Below are positions 54,321-63,963 of a stretch of 64,000 bases of DNA, in pieces; within the stretch, counting starts at the first letter, position 1, and every line of letters starts with the position of its first letter. The stretch comes from Litoreibacter janthinus (GTDB lineage Bacteria; Pseudomonadota; Alphaproteobacteria; Rhodobacterales; Rhodobacteraceae). The translations under genes and the position numbers were made by a program. Under the pieces are notes generated by a model. That model made no database searches. It was not told where the DNA came from and worked only from the letters and a program-made list of their open reading frames with translations. Where the stretch lies: NCBI RefSeq assembly GCF_900111945.1, contig NZ_FOYO01000001.1:2673751-2737750 (forward strand). Reading direction: 5' to 3'.

Positions 54321-55214
54321 ATGTCGAATTCCGAACAGCTCGAACAAATCCGTAACGGCAATGGCTTTATCGCCGCCTTGGACCAAAGCGGCGGGTCGAC
54401 CCCAAAGGCCTTGCGGCTTTATGGCGTCGAGGAAGACGCTTACGCCAATGACGAAGAGATGTTCGACCAAATCCATCAGATGCGCACGCGGATCGTGAAG
54501 GCCCCTGCATTTAATGGAAAGAAGGTCATTGGAGCGATCCTGTTCGAGAAAACCATGGACCGCGAAATGGACGGCGTGCCTTCAGGTCAGTTTATCTGGG
54601 AAGACAGCGGCGTGGTCCCGTTCCTCAAGATCGACAAAGGGCTCGAAGCCGAAGCAGACGGCGTGCAGTTGATGAAACATATTGGCGGATTGGACGCACT
54701 TCTGAAGCGTGGCCGCGACAAAGGTATGTTTGGCACCAAGATGCGCTCTGTCATCTCTGCCGCGTCGGAAACCGGTATCGCCGCCATTGCAGCACAGCAA
54801 TTCGACGTGGGTCGCCAAGTTTTGGGCTACGGCCTTGTTCCAATTATCGAGCCGGAGGTCACGATCTCTATCACCGATAAGGCCAAAGCAGAGGCGATCC
54901 TGTTGGCTGAGTTGACCAAACAGCTGGATGCTCTGCCCGAAGGCAAAGACGTCATGCTGAAGCTGACCTTGCCAGAAGTCGCGAACCTTTATGCGCCACT
55001 CGTTAGCCACCCCCGCGTGATGCGCGTTGTGGCATTGTCTGGTGGCTACTCACGCGAGGAAGCCAACAACCGCCTGTCGCAAAACGCCGGTGTCATTGCC
55101 AGTTTCTCGCGCGCTTTGACGGAAGGGCTTTCGGCCCAGCAAAGCGATGCAGAGTTCAACGAGATGATCGCAGGCACGATCGACAGCATCTATGACGCAT
55201 CTGTCGCGGGATAA
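54321..55214 (+). CDS. fba: Class I fructose-bisphosphate aldolase
   Basis: The protein has 297 residues, the short class I (Schiff-base) aldolase found in Proteobacteria. GFIAALDQSGGSTPKAL opens the barrel, the catalytic Lys is in KLTLP, and SGGYSREEANN forms the phosphate-binding end. It cleaves fructose 1,6-bisphosphate. It has its own promoter and CceR-like box. A hairpin after the stop (about 55225-55258, CCCCAA/TTGGGG) may end the transcript. Confidence 0.95.
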   Translation: MSNSEQLEQIRNGNGFIAALDQSGGSTPKALRLYGVEEDAYANDEEMFDQIHQMRTRIVKAPAFNGKKVIGAILFEKTMDREMDGVPSGQFIWEDSGVVPFLKIDKGLEAEADGVQLMKHIGGLDALLKRGRDKGMFGTKMRSVISAASETGIAAIAAQQFDVGRQVLGYGLVPIIEPEVTISITDKAKAEAILLAELTKQLDALPEGKDVMLKLTLPEVANLYAPLVSHPRVMRVVALSGGYSREEANNRLSQNAGVIASFSRALTEGLSAQQSDAEFNEMIAGTIDSIYDASVAG

Positions 55215-55329
55215 TTGCCGAAAACCCCAATAAAAATTGCGTTTTTTGCAATTTGGGGATTCACAAACCGAATCGCATGTGCGAGTCATGAAGGGCAGCG
55301 TCCAGTAAGAGACGCGCCTGAGGCTTAAC

Positions 55330-55632
55330 ATGACCAACCCGCGCACCGCTTTCGGTATTACACCATTGCTGATTTTCTCACTTCTCTTCCTGATGGGGGC
55401 GTATTTCGTGTTCGCCGCGGTTCAGGGCGACTACGGCATTTTTCGTCGCGTGCAAGTCGAAGCCGAGATAGAAACCTTGCGCACCGAATTGGACACTTTG
55501 GAAGCCGAGGTTGCCGACATGCGCAACAAAACGCGCCGACTCTCTGACACCTATCTGGATTTGGATCTTTTGGACATGCAGGCCCGCTCCACGCTTGGGC
55601 TGATGCGTTCCGACGAGATTCTTCTGCGCTAA
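55330..55632 (+). CDS. FtsB/DivIC family septum formation initiator
   Basis: The protein has 100 residues. A transmembrane helix lies at about 10-30 (PLLIFSLLFLMGAYFVFAAV), followed by a periplasmic coiled coil (VEAEIETLRTELDTLEAEVADMRN) and a conserved LDLLDMQARSTLGLMRSDE. FtsB acts with FtsL and FtsQ at the divisome. It lies between fba and pdhA, the usual alphaproteobacterial position ahead of the pyruvate dehydrogenase genes. Confidence 0.88.
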   Translation: MTNPRTAFGITPLLIFSLLFLMGAYFVFAAVQGDYGIFRRVQVEAEIETLRTELDTLEAEVADMRNKTRRLSDTYLDLDLLDMQARSTLGLMRSDEILLR

Positions 55633-55735
55633 GCACTTATAACAAAAATATTTTTCGGCCCATGCTCGTGCCTCAGGGAAATTTACCTTGCGGCAATTAA
55701 AGAGGGGTGATCTTTCCAAAAAGCTCTGGTAAAAG

Positions 55736-55755
55736 ATAGTTTAACGTTAAACTAT
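55736..55755. promoter_or_regulatory. Perfect 20-bp palindrome upstream of pdhA
   Basis: ATAGTTTAACGTTAAACTAT is fully symmetric. It lies 36 bp before the pdhA start codon, in promoter territory, and differs from the CceR-type boxes. A dedicated regulator of pyruvate dehydrogenase is the likely binder; which one is not evident. Confidence 0.6.
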
Positions 55756-55791
55756 ACCCTTTTGCGCTTACACTCTGGGAGGACTGCCAGC

Positions 55792-56793
55792 ATGGCTGCC
55801 AAGAAAACCACCAAGAAAGCGAATGTCTCGAAGGAAGAGCTTCTTAGCTACTACCGTGACATGCTTTTGATCCGCCGTTTCGAAGAAAAAGCAGGCCAGC
55901 TTTACGGCATGGGCCTCATCGGCGGGTTCTGCCACCTCTATATCGGCCAAGAGGCTGTTGTGGTTGGATTGGAAGCAGCGACCAAAGAGGGCGACAAGCG
56001 CATTACCTCCTACCGCGACCACGGCCATATGCTGGCCTGTGGGATGGACCCGAAAGGCGTCATGGCAGAGCTGACCGGCCGCGAAGGCGGCTACTCCAAA
56101 GGTAAGGGCGGCTCGATGCACATGTTCTCCAAGGAGAAGCATTTCTACGGCGGCCACGGGATTGTAGCAGCACAGGTTCCGCTCGGCGCGGGCTTGGCCT
56201 TCTCTGACAAATACAAAGGGAACGACAACGTAACCTTTACTTATTTCGGCGACGGCGCGGCGAACCAAGGTCAGGTCTACGAAGCCTTCAACATGGCAGC
56301 ACTGTGGGACTTGCCAGTGATTTTCGTGATCGAGAATAACCAATATGCCATGGGCACGGCGATGGCCCGCTCCACGTCTTCCCCCGACATTTACACACGC
56401 GGCGCGGCTTTCGGCATCAAAGGCGAAGCGGTCGATGGGATGGACGTACTTGCGGTCAAAGAAGCGTCCGAAAAAGCCGTCGCGCACTGCCGCGCAGGTA
56501 AAGGCCCCTACATTCTGGAAGTCAAAACATACCGCTACCGTGGTCACTCCATGTCTGATCCGGCAAAATACCGGACCCGTGAAGAAGTTCAGAAAATGCG
56601 CGACGAACGTGATTGCATCGAGCAAGTGCGCGACATGCTGCTGACCGGCAAGCATGCGTCCGACGATGATTTGAAAGCGATCGACAAAGAAATCAAAGCC
56701 ATCGTCAACGAGGCCGCTGAGTTCTCTAAAGAGAGCCCGGAGCCAAGCTTGGACGAGCTTTACACCGACATTTACATGGAAGCGGAGGCTTAA
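55792..56793 (+). CDS. pdhA: Pyruvate dehydrogenase E1 alpha subunit
   Basis: The protein has 333 residues. The TPP motif is GDGAANQGQVYEAFNMAALW with ENNQYAMGT. The phosphorylation-loop-like YRYRGHSMSDPAKYR is present. With PdhB it decarboxylates pyruvate. The ATG at 55792 (MAAKKTTKKAN) has GGGAGG nine bases upstream. The palindrome upstream marks the promoter of the pdhA-B-C operon; pdhB follows after three bases. Confidence 0.97.
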   Translation: MAAKKTTKKANVSKEELLSYYRDMLLIRRFEEKAGQLYGMGLIGGFCHLYIGQEAVVVGLEAATKEGDKRITSYRDHGHMLACGMDPKGVMAELTGREGGYSKGKGGSMHMFSKEKHFYGGHGIVAAQVPLGAGLAFSDKYKGNDNVTFTYFGDGAANQGQVYEAFNMAALWDLPVIFVIENNQYAMGTAMARSTSSPDIYTRGAAFGIKGEAVDGMDVLAVKEASEKAVAHCRAGKGPYILEVKTYRYRGHSMSDPAKYRTREEVQKMRDERDCIEQVRDMLLTGKHASDDDLKAIDKEIKAIVNEAAEFSKESPEPSLDELYTDIYMEAEA

Positions 56794-56796
56794 GAC

Positions 56797-58170
56797 ATGG
56801 CGACCGAAATTCTAATGCCCGCCCTCTCCCCCACCATGGAAGAAGGCACACTTGCAAAATGGCTGGTCAAGGAGGGCGACACGGTCTCCTCCGGCGACAT
56901 CATGGCCGAAATCGAAACTGACAAAGCCACGATGGAATTTGAAGCCGTCGACGAAGGAGTTGTCGGCAAAATCCTAGTCGCCGAAGGCACCGAGGGCGTC
57001 AAAGTGAACACGCCTATCGCCATTCTGGTGGAAGAAGGCGAAAGCGCCGACGATCTTCAAGCCTCGTCCGGCGGCGGGTCAAGCGATGCTGGCGACAAGG
57101 CCCCGATCGACGAACCAGTTGCCGCCAATCCTGGCGCACCTGTTGCCGTGGTCGTCCCGGCTGAAACAGAAATTCCTGAAGGCACTGAAATGAAGCCCAC
57201 CACGGTCCGCGAGGCGTTACGCGACGCCATGGCCGAGGAAATGCGCCGCAGCGAAGACGTGTTCTTGATGGGTGAAGAAGTCGCCGAGTATCAAGGCGCT
57301 TACAAAATCTCCCAAGGTCTGCTGGACGAATTCGGCGCCAAGCGGGTCATCGATACGCCGATCACCGAGCACGGCTTTGCCGGCATCGCGACGGGAGCCG
57401 CCTTTGGTGGTTTGAACCCGATCGTGGAGTTCATGACCTTCAACTTCGCCATGCAGGCCATTGACCACATCATCAACTCCGCTGCGAAGACGCTATATAT
57501 GTCCGGCGGCCAAATGGGATGCCCAATTGTGTTCCGTGGCCCCAACGGTGCAGCAGCACGCGTCGGCGCACAACACTCGCAAGACTACGCTGCTTGGTAT
57601 AGCCAAATTCCAGGCTTGAAAGTTGTCATGCCCTACTCCGCAGCCGACGCCAAAGGTCTGCTGAAATCGGCGATCCGCGATCCGAACCCGGTGATCTTCC
57701 TCGAAAACGAGATCCTTTACGGTCAGAGCTTCGACGTGCCGGTGATGGACGACTATACCGTTCCCTTCGGCAAAGCCAAAATCTGGCGCGAAGGCACAGA
57801 TGTTACCATTGTCAGCTTCGGCATCGGGATGAGGTATGCGCTGGAAGCTGCTGATAAGCTTGCAGAAGACGGCATCAGCGCAGAAGTTCTGGACCTGCGC
57901 ACGCTGCGTCCGATGGACACCGGTGCGATCATCGAAAGCGTCAAGAAAACCAACCGCTGCGTGACAGTCGAGGAAGGCTTCCCCGTGTGTTCCATCGGCA
58001 GCTATATCAGCTCGGTCCTGATGCAAGAGGCGTTCGACTACCTCGACGCGCCTGTGATCAATTGCACCGGCAAGGATGTCCCGATGCCTTACGCTGCAAA
58101 CCTCGAAAAGCTGGCGCTGACGACGACCAAAGAGGTCATCGACGCCGTCAAAGCTGTCACCTACCGTTAA
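56797..58170 (+). CDS. pdhB: Pyruvate dehydrogenase E1 beta with N-terminal lipoyl domain
   Basis: The protein has 457 residues. Residues 1-80 are a lipoyl domain, with the lipoylated Lys in [10 protein letters not shown] flexible Ala/Pro/Gly linker (about 85-125) follows. The E1-beta transketolase-type domain ([20 protein letters not shown], then [14 protein letters not shown]) occupies the rest. The extra lipoyl domain is the alphaproteobacterial form of E1 beta. It is nearly identical to the lipoyl domain of PdhC. Confidence 0.96.
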   Translation: MATEILMPALSPTMEEGTLAKWLVKEGDTVSSGDIMAEIETDKATMEFEAVDEGVVGKILVAEGTEGVKVNTPIAILVEEGESADDLQASSGGGSSDAGDKAPIDEPVAANPGAPVAVVVPAETEIPEGTEMKPTTVREALRDAMAEEMRRSEDVFLMGEEVAEYQGAYKISQGLLDEFGAKRVIDTPITEHGFAGIATGAAFGGLNPIVEFMTFNFAMQAIDHIINSAAKTLYMSGGQMGCPIVFRGPNGAAARVGAQHSQDYAAWYSQIPGLKVVMPYSAADAKGLLKSAIRDPNPVIFLENEILYGQSFDVPVMDDYTVPFGKAKIWREGTDVTIVSFGIGMRYALEAADKLAEDGISAEVLDLRTLRPMDTGAIIESVKKTNRCVTVEEGFPVCSIGSYISSVLMQEAFDYLDAPVINCTGKDVPMPYAANLEKLALTTTKEVIDAVKAVTYR

Positions 58171-58182
58171 GGAGCGCAGATC

Positions 58183-59481
58183 ATGCCCATCGAAATTCTC
58201 ATGCCCGCGCTTTCCCCGACCATGGAAGAAGGCACACTGGCCAAATGGCTGGTTAAAGAAGGCGACACGGTTAACTCCGGCGACATCATGGCCGAGATCG
58301 AAACCGACAAGGCGACCATGGAATTTGAGGCCGTCGACGAAGGCGTCGTTGGCAAAATCCTGATTGCCGAAGGCACAGATGGCGTCAAAGTGAATACGCC
58401 AATCGCTGTGTTGTTGGAAGATGGCGAGAGCGCCGACGATATCGGCTCGTCCTCCTCTGCGGCACCTGCCGAAGCCCCTGCAGCGGCGCCCAAAGCTGCA
58501 CAAGCAGCCGCACCGGCAGCATCCTCTGCGCCCGCTGCCCCTGCCCGCGCCGACGGCGACCGCGTTTTTGCCTCCCCTCTGGCACGCCGTATCGCCGCCG
58601 ACAAAGGGATTGATCTTGCTGGCGTAAAGGGCTCGGGTCCGAAAGGCCGCATCGTCAAAGCCGACGTCGAGAACGCGAACGCAGCCCCCAAAGCAGCTCC
58701 GGCCACCGCTGCGCCGTCAGCAGCGCCCGCTGGCGCCGCAATGGCCTCAGGTCCGACAACTGATCAAGTACGCAAGATGTACGAGGGCCGCGAATACGAG
58801 GAACAGCCACTCGACGGGATGCGCAAAACTATTGCAGCGCGCCTTACAGAAGCGAAGCAGTCGGTGCCGCATTTCTACCTGCGTCGCGACATCCAACTGG
58901 ATTCCTTGCTCAAGTTCCGCTCTACGCTGAACAAAACGCTGGAGCCTCGCGGCATCAAACTGTCCGTTAACGACTTCATCATCAAAGCGTGCGCTCTGGC
59001 GTTGCAACAGGTGCCGGATGCGAACGCTGTCTGGGCCGGTGATCGGACGCTTAGCCTGAAGCCATCGGACGTTGCCGTCGCTGTGGCAATCGAGGGCGGC
59101 CTATTTACGCCTGTGCTCAAAGACGCCGAGATGAAGTCCCTATCGGCTTTGTCGACCGAGATGAAAGACCTTGCAGCCCGCGCCCGCGACCGCAAACTTG
59201 CGCCGCACGAATACCAAGGCGGCAGCTTCGCAATCTCCAACCTGGGCATGTTCGGTATCGACAATTTCGACGCCATCATTAACCCGCCGCATGCCGCGAT
59301 CTTGGCAGTTGGAGCTGGTGCGAAGAAGCCTGTTGTTGGCGATGACGGAGAGCTGAAAGTCGCAACTGTGATGTCCACCACGCTCAGCGTCGATCACCGT
59401 GTGATTGACGGCGCGCTCGGGGCCAATTTGCTCAACGCGATCAAGGATAACCTTGAGAACCCGATGGGCATGCTCGCATAA
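58183..59481 (+). CDS. pdhC: Dihydrolipoamide acetyltransferase (E2)
   Basis: The protein has 432 residues. A lipoyl domain (residues 1-80, Lys in ETDKATMEF), Ala/Pro-rich linker, peripheral-subunit-binding domain ([17 protein letters not shown]) and catalytic domain ([16 protein letters not shown], with the active His) are in order. It transfers acetyl groups to CoA and forms the core of the complex. The E3 (lpd) gene is not next to it; a strong terminator follows at 59501. Confidence 0.96.
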   Translation: MPIEILMPALSPTMEEGTLAKWLVKEGDTVNSGDIMAEIETDKATMEFEAVDEGVVGKILIAEGTDGVKVNTPIAVLLEDGESADDIGSSSSAAPAEAPAAAPKAAQAAAPAASSAPAAPARADGDRVFASPLARRIAADKGIDLAGVKGSGPKGRIVKADVENANAAPKAAPATAAPSAAPAGAAMASGPTTDQVRKMYEGREYEEQPLDGMRKTIAARLTEAKQSVPHFYLRRDIQLDSLLKFRSTLNKTLEPRGIKLSVNDFIIKACALALQQVPDANAVWAGDRTLSLKPSDVAVAVAIEGGLFTPVLKDAEMKSLSALSTEMKDLAARARDRKLAPHEYQGGSFAISNLGMFGIDNFDAIINPPHAAILAVGAGAKKPVVGDDGELKVATVMSTTLSVDHRVIDGALGANLLNAIKDNLENPMGMLA

Positions 59482-59500
59482 TCAAGTACTCATATGAACG

Positions 59501-59533
59501 AAAAAGGCCGGATCGAGGGATCCGGCCTTTTTT
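59501..59533. terminator. Bidirectional terminator between pdhC and cysE
   Basis: AAAGGCCGGAT and ATCCGGCCTTT pair over 11 bases around CGAGGG, with A and T runs outside. It closes both convergent transcripts. Confidence 0.93.
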
Positions 59534-59550
59534 GCTTTAAGTCTTTAAGA

Positions 59551-60360
59551 TTAGCTCTTTCGGCCGAGTATCTGATCCATAGAAATCGACGGCTGTGCAC
59601 AGCCCGCCTCGCCCACGATCTTGGCAGGAACGCCAGCTACGGTTTTCATAGGCGGCACTGCCTCCAGCACAACCGAACCAGCAGCAATCCGCGAGCAGTG
59701 GCCGACTATGATATTGCCAAGCACCTTGGCACCCGCTCCAATCAACACCCCGTTCTCGATCTTGGGATGTCTGTCATCATGCTCTTTACCGGTCCCGCCC
59801 AGCGTGACCGAGTGCAACATTGATACGTTGTCACCCACCACAGCCGTCTCGCCAATCACAATGGAGTGGGCATGGTCAATCATAATGCCTTTGCCAATCT
59901 TGGCGGCAGGGTGAATGTCTACGCCAAATGCCTCGGATGTTCGCATCTGGACAAAATAGGCCATGTCTTTGCGCCCTTGATGCCAAAGCCAGTGACCAAT
60001 GCGGTAGGCCTGAATGGCTTGGAACCCCTTGAAGAATAAAACAGGCTGAATGAACCGGTCGCAAGCAGGGTCACGATCGTAAACTGCAACGATATCGGCC
60101 CGTGCGGCCTCGCCCAGCCAGGGCTCTACGGCATAGGCTTCATCCGCGATCTCACGCAGGATTTGCTCTGACATTTCAGGGGATGCGAGTTTCTGCGAAA
60201 AGCGATACGCAAGGGCTGCTTCCAGCTTTTTGTGATGTAAAACAGAGCCGTGGACAAGCCCCCCTAAAAGCGGCTCCGCCGTGATGGCAGTGCGTGCTTC
60301 ATCCGTGATCTGGGCCCAGACCGGGTCAACCTCGGCCAGCTTCGGGTTGGAATGTGCCAT
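59551..60360 (-). CDS. cysE: Serine O-acetyltransferase
   Basis: The protein has 269 residues. An N-terminal helical domain precedes the left-handed beta-helix (DIHPAAKIGKGIMIDHAHSI, then VTLGGTGKEHDDRHPKI). It makes O-acetylserine, the substrate of CysK. The C-terminus ends SISMDQILGRKS; whether the last residues dock in CysK is not clear because the terminal Ile is absent. In Rhodobacterales a cysE gene often adjoins the GTA cluster, as here. Confidence 0.95.
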   Translation of the reverse strand: MAHSNPKLAEVDPVWAQITDEARTAITAEPLLGGLVHGSVLHHKKLEAALAYRFSQKLASPEMSEQILREIADEAYAVEPWLGEAARADIVAVYDRDPACDRFIQPVLFFKGFQAIQAYRIGHWLWHQGRKDMAYFVQMRTSEAFGVDIHPAAKIGKGIMIDHAHSIVIGETAVVGDNVSMLHSVTLGGTGKEHDDRHPKIENGVLIGAGAKVLGNIIVGHCSRIAAGSVVLEAVPPMKTVAGVPAKIVGEAGCAQPSISMDQILGRKS

Positions 60361-60466
60361 CAGTTATCCTTTCAGGTGTCACTGCTTCCTTACACTACAT
60401 AGGCAAAATCTGGCAATTCCAATCCCGTGTCACGCGCAAAAGCGTGATCTCGCCCATCACGGCTGG

Positions 60467-61177
60467 TTAGGCGCGCGGCAAATCAAACCGAAGCAGATGC
60501 ACCGCAAGCCGAACTGTGCCCCCAGCAAAATCCCCGCCATTCGCCGTAAGTTTAAGCTGCGTGTTGCTAAAATAGGCCTGTGGCTGCCCTGTTATCCCGC
60601 GCAGCCAAGACCCCGCGCCTATGCCAAGGCCGCTTCCGTAGCGCGTATCGGAGACATCCACTCCTAACGACCAATCGTTCAAAGTTCCTGTTATCGGCGC
60701 GACGACCAACCCAGTAATCGCAAGCACGACAGAGCCGTTTGGAATAACAAAACCCGTAAGGGCGTTAGCTCCGGCACCAATATCAAAGTCGAATTCGACA
60801 GTTTCGGCCCGCATCGAGGCACCAAAGGGCGATGATGACAGCACGTTATCCTGCCATTCAATGCCGTCGAAACTAACCCTGACCGCTTCATCAGCCACGT
60901 AAAGGCGCCACCCGACCAGCGGCGTCAGGAACTCCCATCCGCCGTTCAGGAAGAACGCAAGATTACCGTCTTCATTGTCCCAAGCATTCACCCCGCCCGC
61001 CGGAACGAGATAACAATCCCCTTCCTCGGCCAAGGCGGGCGGCGTTGCCAAGGACCGGCTGAGCACGCTAAGTTGCAGTGCCGCGTCAATCCTTGCCAGC
61101 GCCTCGTTCACGGTTACATGCTTCTGAGCCTGTGATGCCGCAAGCAAAGGAAGCTTCAGAGTTGTTGTTTCAGCCAT
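60467..61177 (-). CDS. DUF2793 GTA/phage-type tail-associated protein
   Basis: The protein has 236 residues from the ATG at 61177. The opening LKLPLLAASQAQKHVTVNEALARIDAAL is the DUF2793 signature, found next to GTA and phage tail genes. The rest is a beta-rich, fibre-like domain (WLRGITGQPQAYFSNTQLKL). Its start overlaps the stop of the fusion gene by eight bases. It probably decorates the tail fibre; with the tail genes absent its use is unclear. Confidence 0.85.
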   Translation of the reverse strand: MAETTTLKLPLLAASQAQKHVTVNEALARIDAALQLSVLSRSLATPPALAEEGDCYLVPAGGVNAWDNEDGNLAFFLNGGWEFLTPLVGWRLYVADEAVRVSFDGIEWQDNVLSSSPFGASMRAETVEFDFDIGAGANALTGFVIPNGSVVLAITGLVVAPITGTLNDWSLGVDVSDTRYGSGLGIGAGSWLRGITGQPQAYFSNTQLKLTANGGDFAGGTVRLAVHLLRFDLPRA

Positions 61178-63674
61178 TGATTTCGATCCTTGAGAATAAT
61201 CCCGGTCCAAAGCGCAACGACACTTGCGCTACTTCGATGTCATAGGGGCCTGTCAGCCCGTCGGCGGCTTGCGCTGCGCTTGAATAGATCCAAGATGGGG
61301 TGGCCGTTTCGATCTCTCGCTTGACGCTTCCGCCTTGGCTTATCCGTACGAGATAGCGCTCGACTTCTTCACCCAATGGAACTTCCACCGAAGCCCAACT
61401 ATCTCCGTCGATCCGCGTGCGGCGGATCCAGCTTAGGGCCAGATCGCTGCCAGTGTTGTGGGCCTTGAGCCGCGTCGGCGCGTACGGTCGCAATCCAATC
61501 CCCTGAAATGCCTCGACATAATATCTGTAGGACGGGTCATCGTACGGCCGAAGCGAGGGGCCAATCCGGTAATGCCGCGCCAACCCACGATTGGATAGTT
61601 GCGCTGTAATTTGGGCTGGCCCGCCATCAAGCATCACAATCCGGCTACCTGCGGGCCAAAGCTCTGGTATCAGACCGTCGCTCCCCGCCTGCCCCCGCAA
61701 CAGATCCGACAGGTCGAACATGTCTGTGCCAACAAGGTTTGCTTGAGCGAACTGGATGATCTCCCAATTATCTGACGAGCCGTCACCGATCGCCGCAACA
61801 TTGGTCCCGTTCAGAACTGCCTCTCGGGTAACGGAGCTCAATGGAGCTCCCGAAATCTTGACCCTCAGTGGTTCTCCCCGTTGCCAGATACCTGCTTTCG
61901 CCGCCAAAAGGGGAGTCTCCAACACCCCAATCCTCGAGGGCTGCTCGATCACCGAGTTTAGGTCGTAGCCGCTATCCTCTGACGAGCCATAGACAGCAAC
62001 GCCGCCCGGCCAAGGTCGTGCGAACGCTGCCACATATGGGGCATGCGCAACCTCGTCCCCTTTAAGAAGCGGCAGGTCCATGAACTGAGCCACCACCGGA
62101 ACAGGCACCGCAAAGGGGCGCACCTCGCCGACTGTCTCGACTGCTTCGCTTGGTGTGTAAATGTGGCGCTCCACCCGCACTGCCTCAATCCGGCGCGCAC
62201 CGCGATCCTCTATCCGGTCAACACGGTACAATGTCGTGTCACCCCGCGCATCCGTGAGCTCTGCCAGGTCGCCTGCCCTCAGATCGCTGCGAGAGGGTGG
62301 CAAAGAAAAGCTGACCGCATCCCGTGAAACCCGGGCTTCCGACAACCAACGCTCGGCAATTGTGGTCGCCTCCGCTTCGGTTAGCGCCAGCGGTAATTCG
62401 TTCTGGGTTACGTCAGATGTGCCATCATGGGGGAACCGAGCGTCTGCAATACGCGCGACAAACTCACCTTCGGCCTCGACATAGCCAAGACGCACTTCTC
62501 CCACGACCTCTGCCATTGGCGCGCGAACCTTCTCAAGCGTGGCGTCCCCGGAATTGACCACCAACTCCGCATCGCTCACGCCATGTTCGCTCGCATCCTT
62601 TCGGGTTTGAAACACAATCTTGCCGCCGCGTTCGATCGCATCGAAACCCAGCGCGATCATCAACGGCTGCAATGCCGCGCGGGGTGTATCGAAATCGGCG
62701 ACGCTAAAACCGCGCACGATGCCATGAAGGTTGGTCGCGTCATAATCTATGAAGCTGACACTTTCACAGATTTCACCAACGACATGCGCCAACGGCATCA
62801 CAGAGGTCCGACCGGTCAGCCAATGCCCCGTCACGTGATTTTGCCCGTCACTCCAAATCGAAAGATCGCTTGGAAAATTCGGCCAAGGTCGCGCATCCCA
62901 CGCCCAAACGAAAGCCCGCGACATGTCCACCATCGGGCCGTCGTAAAGAGAGCTCTCGGGATTGTTCTCGGATTCACCAAAAAAGCCGTAATAGGCGCGC
63001 AAGTACTGCATTTGAACATAGTCATCCCGCTTGCCGCTTGAGAAATGCGGGATCGCGCTTTCGCTAGATTTCGGATCTAGAAACTTGTTCGGCTCGTTCG
63101 GAGCTTTGTTGATTGCGGCGCAGCCAATCTCATCCACCCAAGCCGCGTCAAACTGCGGGCCGCGCATATGCTCAGGCGAGGACGCGCTATGCGCCTCCGC
63201 GACAGCTCCGTTCGGCCACACAAGGCGACGCCGTGTCGCTTGCCATTCAGGGCGCCGATCAGGGGGCGAGCATGCCAGTATCCCGCTGTCGCCAAAAATC
63301 ATCACGTCCCTTACTTGGTCAAACGTCTCGCCCACCAACGCCACGCGCCGCGCACGGCCCGCGTCACCGGGCATGTTGCCTTCGACCATCATCCGCACCC
63401 ATTCGGCGCCGGCACGTGTCTTACCCGCGCCGCGCCCGCCCATAATCACCCAAGATCGCCAATCGACTTGCGGTGGCAGCTGATGCGGATGGGCCCAAAA
63501 GTCGAACAGGAACGGCAGAGCCGACATTTCCTGCTCGCTCAACCCGTCAAGAAAGGCGTCCTGCACCGCTCGCGGCGCGGATGCTATCAAGGCGGCGCCT
63601 GATCTCAATTCGGGCTGCTCCAAGGTCGAGGGCGTATTCTCCAGCTCGACCGGCACGCTTTCTGCGGTGTTCAT
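61170..63674 (-). CDS. Fusion of GTA large terminase ATPase half with GTA tail/host-specificity protein
   Basis: The protein has 834 residues from two GTA genes. Residues about 30-182 match the N-terminal ATPase of the GTA large terminase: Walker A GGRGAGKT (79-86), CSPPDRRPEW (135-144), Walker B ending WVDE (179-182). From about residue 183 the chain continues as the GTA gene-15 type protein, starting in its TIM-barrel-like domain (NKFLDPKSSESAIPHFSSG) and running to its C-terminus. The terminase nuclease domain and the g15 N-terminus are missing. The junction is near 63129. The frame is open throughout; the start codon is uncertain because it overlaps the small-terminase gene by 128 bp. Confidence 0.88.
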   Translation of the reverse strand: MNTAESVPVELENTPSTLEQPELRSGAALIASAPRAVQDAFLDGLSEQEMSALPFLFDFWAHPHQLPPQVDWRSWVIMGGRGAGKTRAGAEWVRMMVEGNMPGDAGRARRVALVGETFDQVRDVMIFGDSGILACSPPDRRPEWQATRRRLVWPNGAVAEAHSASSPEHMRGPQFDAAWVDEIGCAAINKAPNEPNKFLDPKSSESAIPHFSSGKRDDYVQMQYLRAYYGFFGESENNPESSLYDGPMVDMSRAFVWAWDARPWPNFPSDLSIWSDGQNHVTGHWLTGRTSVMPLAHVVGEICESVSFIDYDATNLHGIVRGFSVADFDTPRAALQPLMIALGFDAIERGGKIVFQTRKDASEHGVSDAELVVNSGDATLEKVRAPMAEVVGEVRLGYVEAEGEFVARIADARFPHDGTSDVTQNELPLALTEAEATTIAERWLSEARVSRDAVSFSLPPSRSDLRAGDLAELTDARGDTTLYRVDRIEDRGARRIEAVRVERHIYTPSEAVETVGEVRPFAVPVPVVAQFMDLPLLKGDEVAHAPYVAAFARPWPGGVAVYGSSEDSGYDLNSVIEQPSRIGVLETPLLAAKAGIWQRGEPLRVKISGAPLSSVTREAVLNGTNVAAIGDGSSDNWEIIQFAQANLVGTDMFDLSDLLRGQAGSDGLIPELWPAGSRIVMLDGGPAQITAQLSNRGLARHYRIGPSLRPYDDPSYRYYVEAFQGIGLRPYAPTRLKAHNTGSDLALSWIRRTRIDGDSWASVEVPLGEEVERYLVRISQGGSVKREIETATPSWIYSSAAQAADGLTGPYDIEVAQVSLRFGPGLFSRIEING

Positions 63675-63903
63675 CCAGTTTTCCTTCTGCGTCTCTACTC
63701 GTGTTCAACAGATGCTGAAGATCCGTCTTCAGCTTTGCTTTCAGGGTTGAAGGAACCGATTGGTCTGTACGCACACGCCGCCATTCCCGTCTGACTTCCA
63801 TCGTCAGGTCATGGGCCATGATCGTTAGGTCCTCCAAAATCTCGTCTACAGTCTTCGTCACCAATGTGTCCGGCGAGCCGGGTGAATCAGGGGTCTCTGT
63901 CAT
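63547..63903 (-). CDS. GTA small terminase-like protein (g1 type)
   Basis: The protein has 118 residues. It is helical and charged (TVDEILEDLTIMAHDLTMEV, then LLNTSRDAEGKLDEHRRKR), matching the small first gene of Rhodobacterales GTA clusters, which encodes the DNA-binding small terminase. CAGGAGGCCCC precedes the ATG. It overlaps the start of the fusion gene. The end of the chain is basic. It should be complete. Confidence 0.8.
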   Translation of the reverse strand: MTETPDSPGSPDTLVTKTVDEILEDLTIMAHDLTMEVRREWRRVRTDQSVPSTLKAKLKTDLQHLLNTSRDAEGKLDEHRRKRAGRAGEYALDLGAARIEIRRRLDSIRAASGAGRLS

Positions 63904-63963
63904 GGGGCCTCCTGCGTCCCTCGCCAGCGGCGGGGAGGCTCAGTCTAGGGACGGAAAAACAAA

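Noticed and set aside
57493..58503. 336-codon frame antisense to pdhB and pdhC
   Set aside because: Shadow of the real genes with no start signal.
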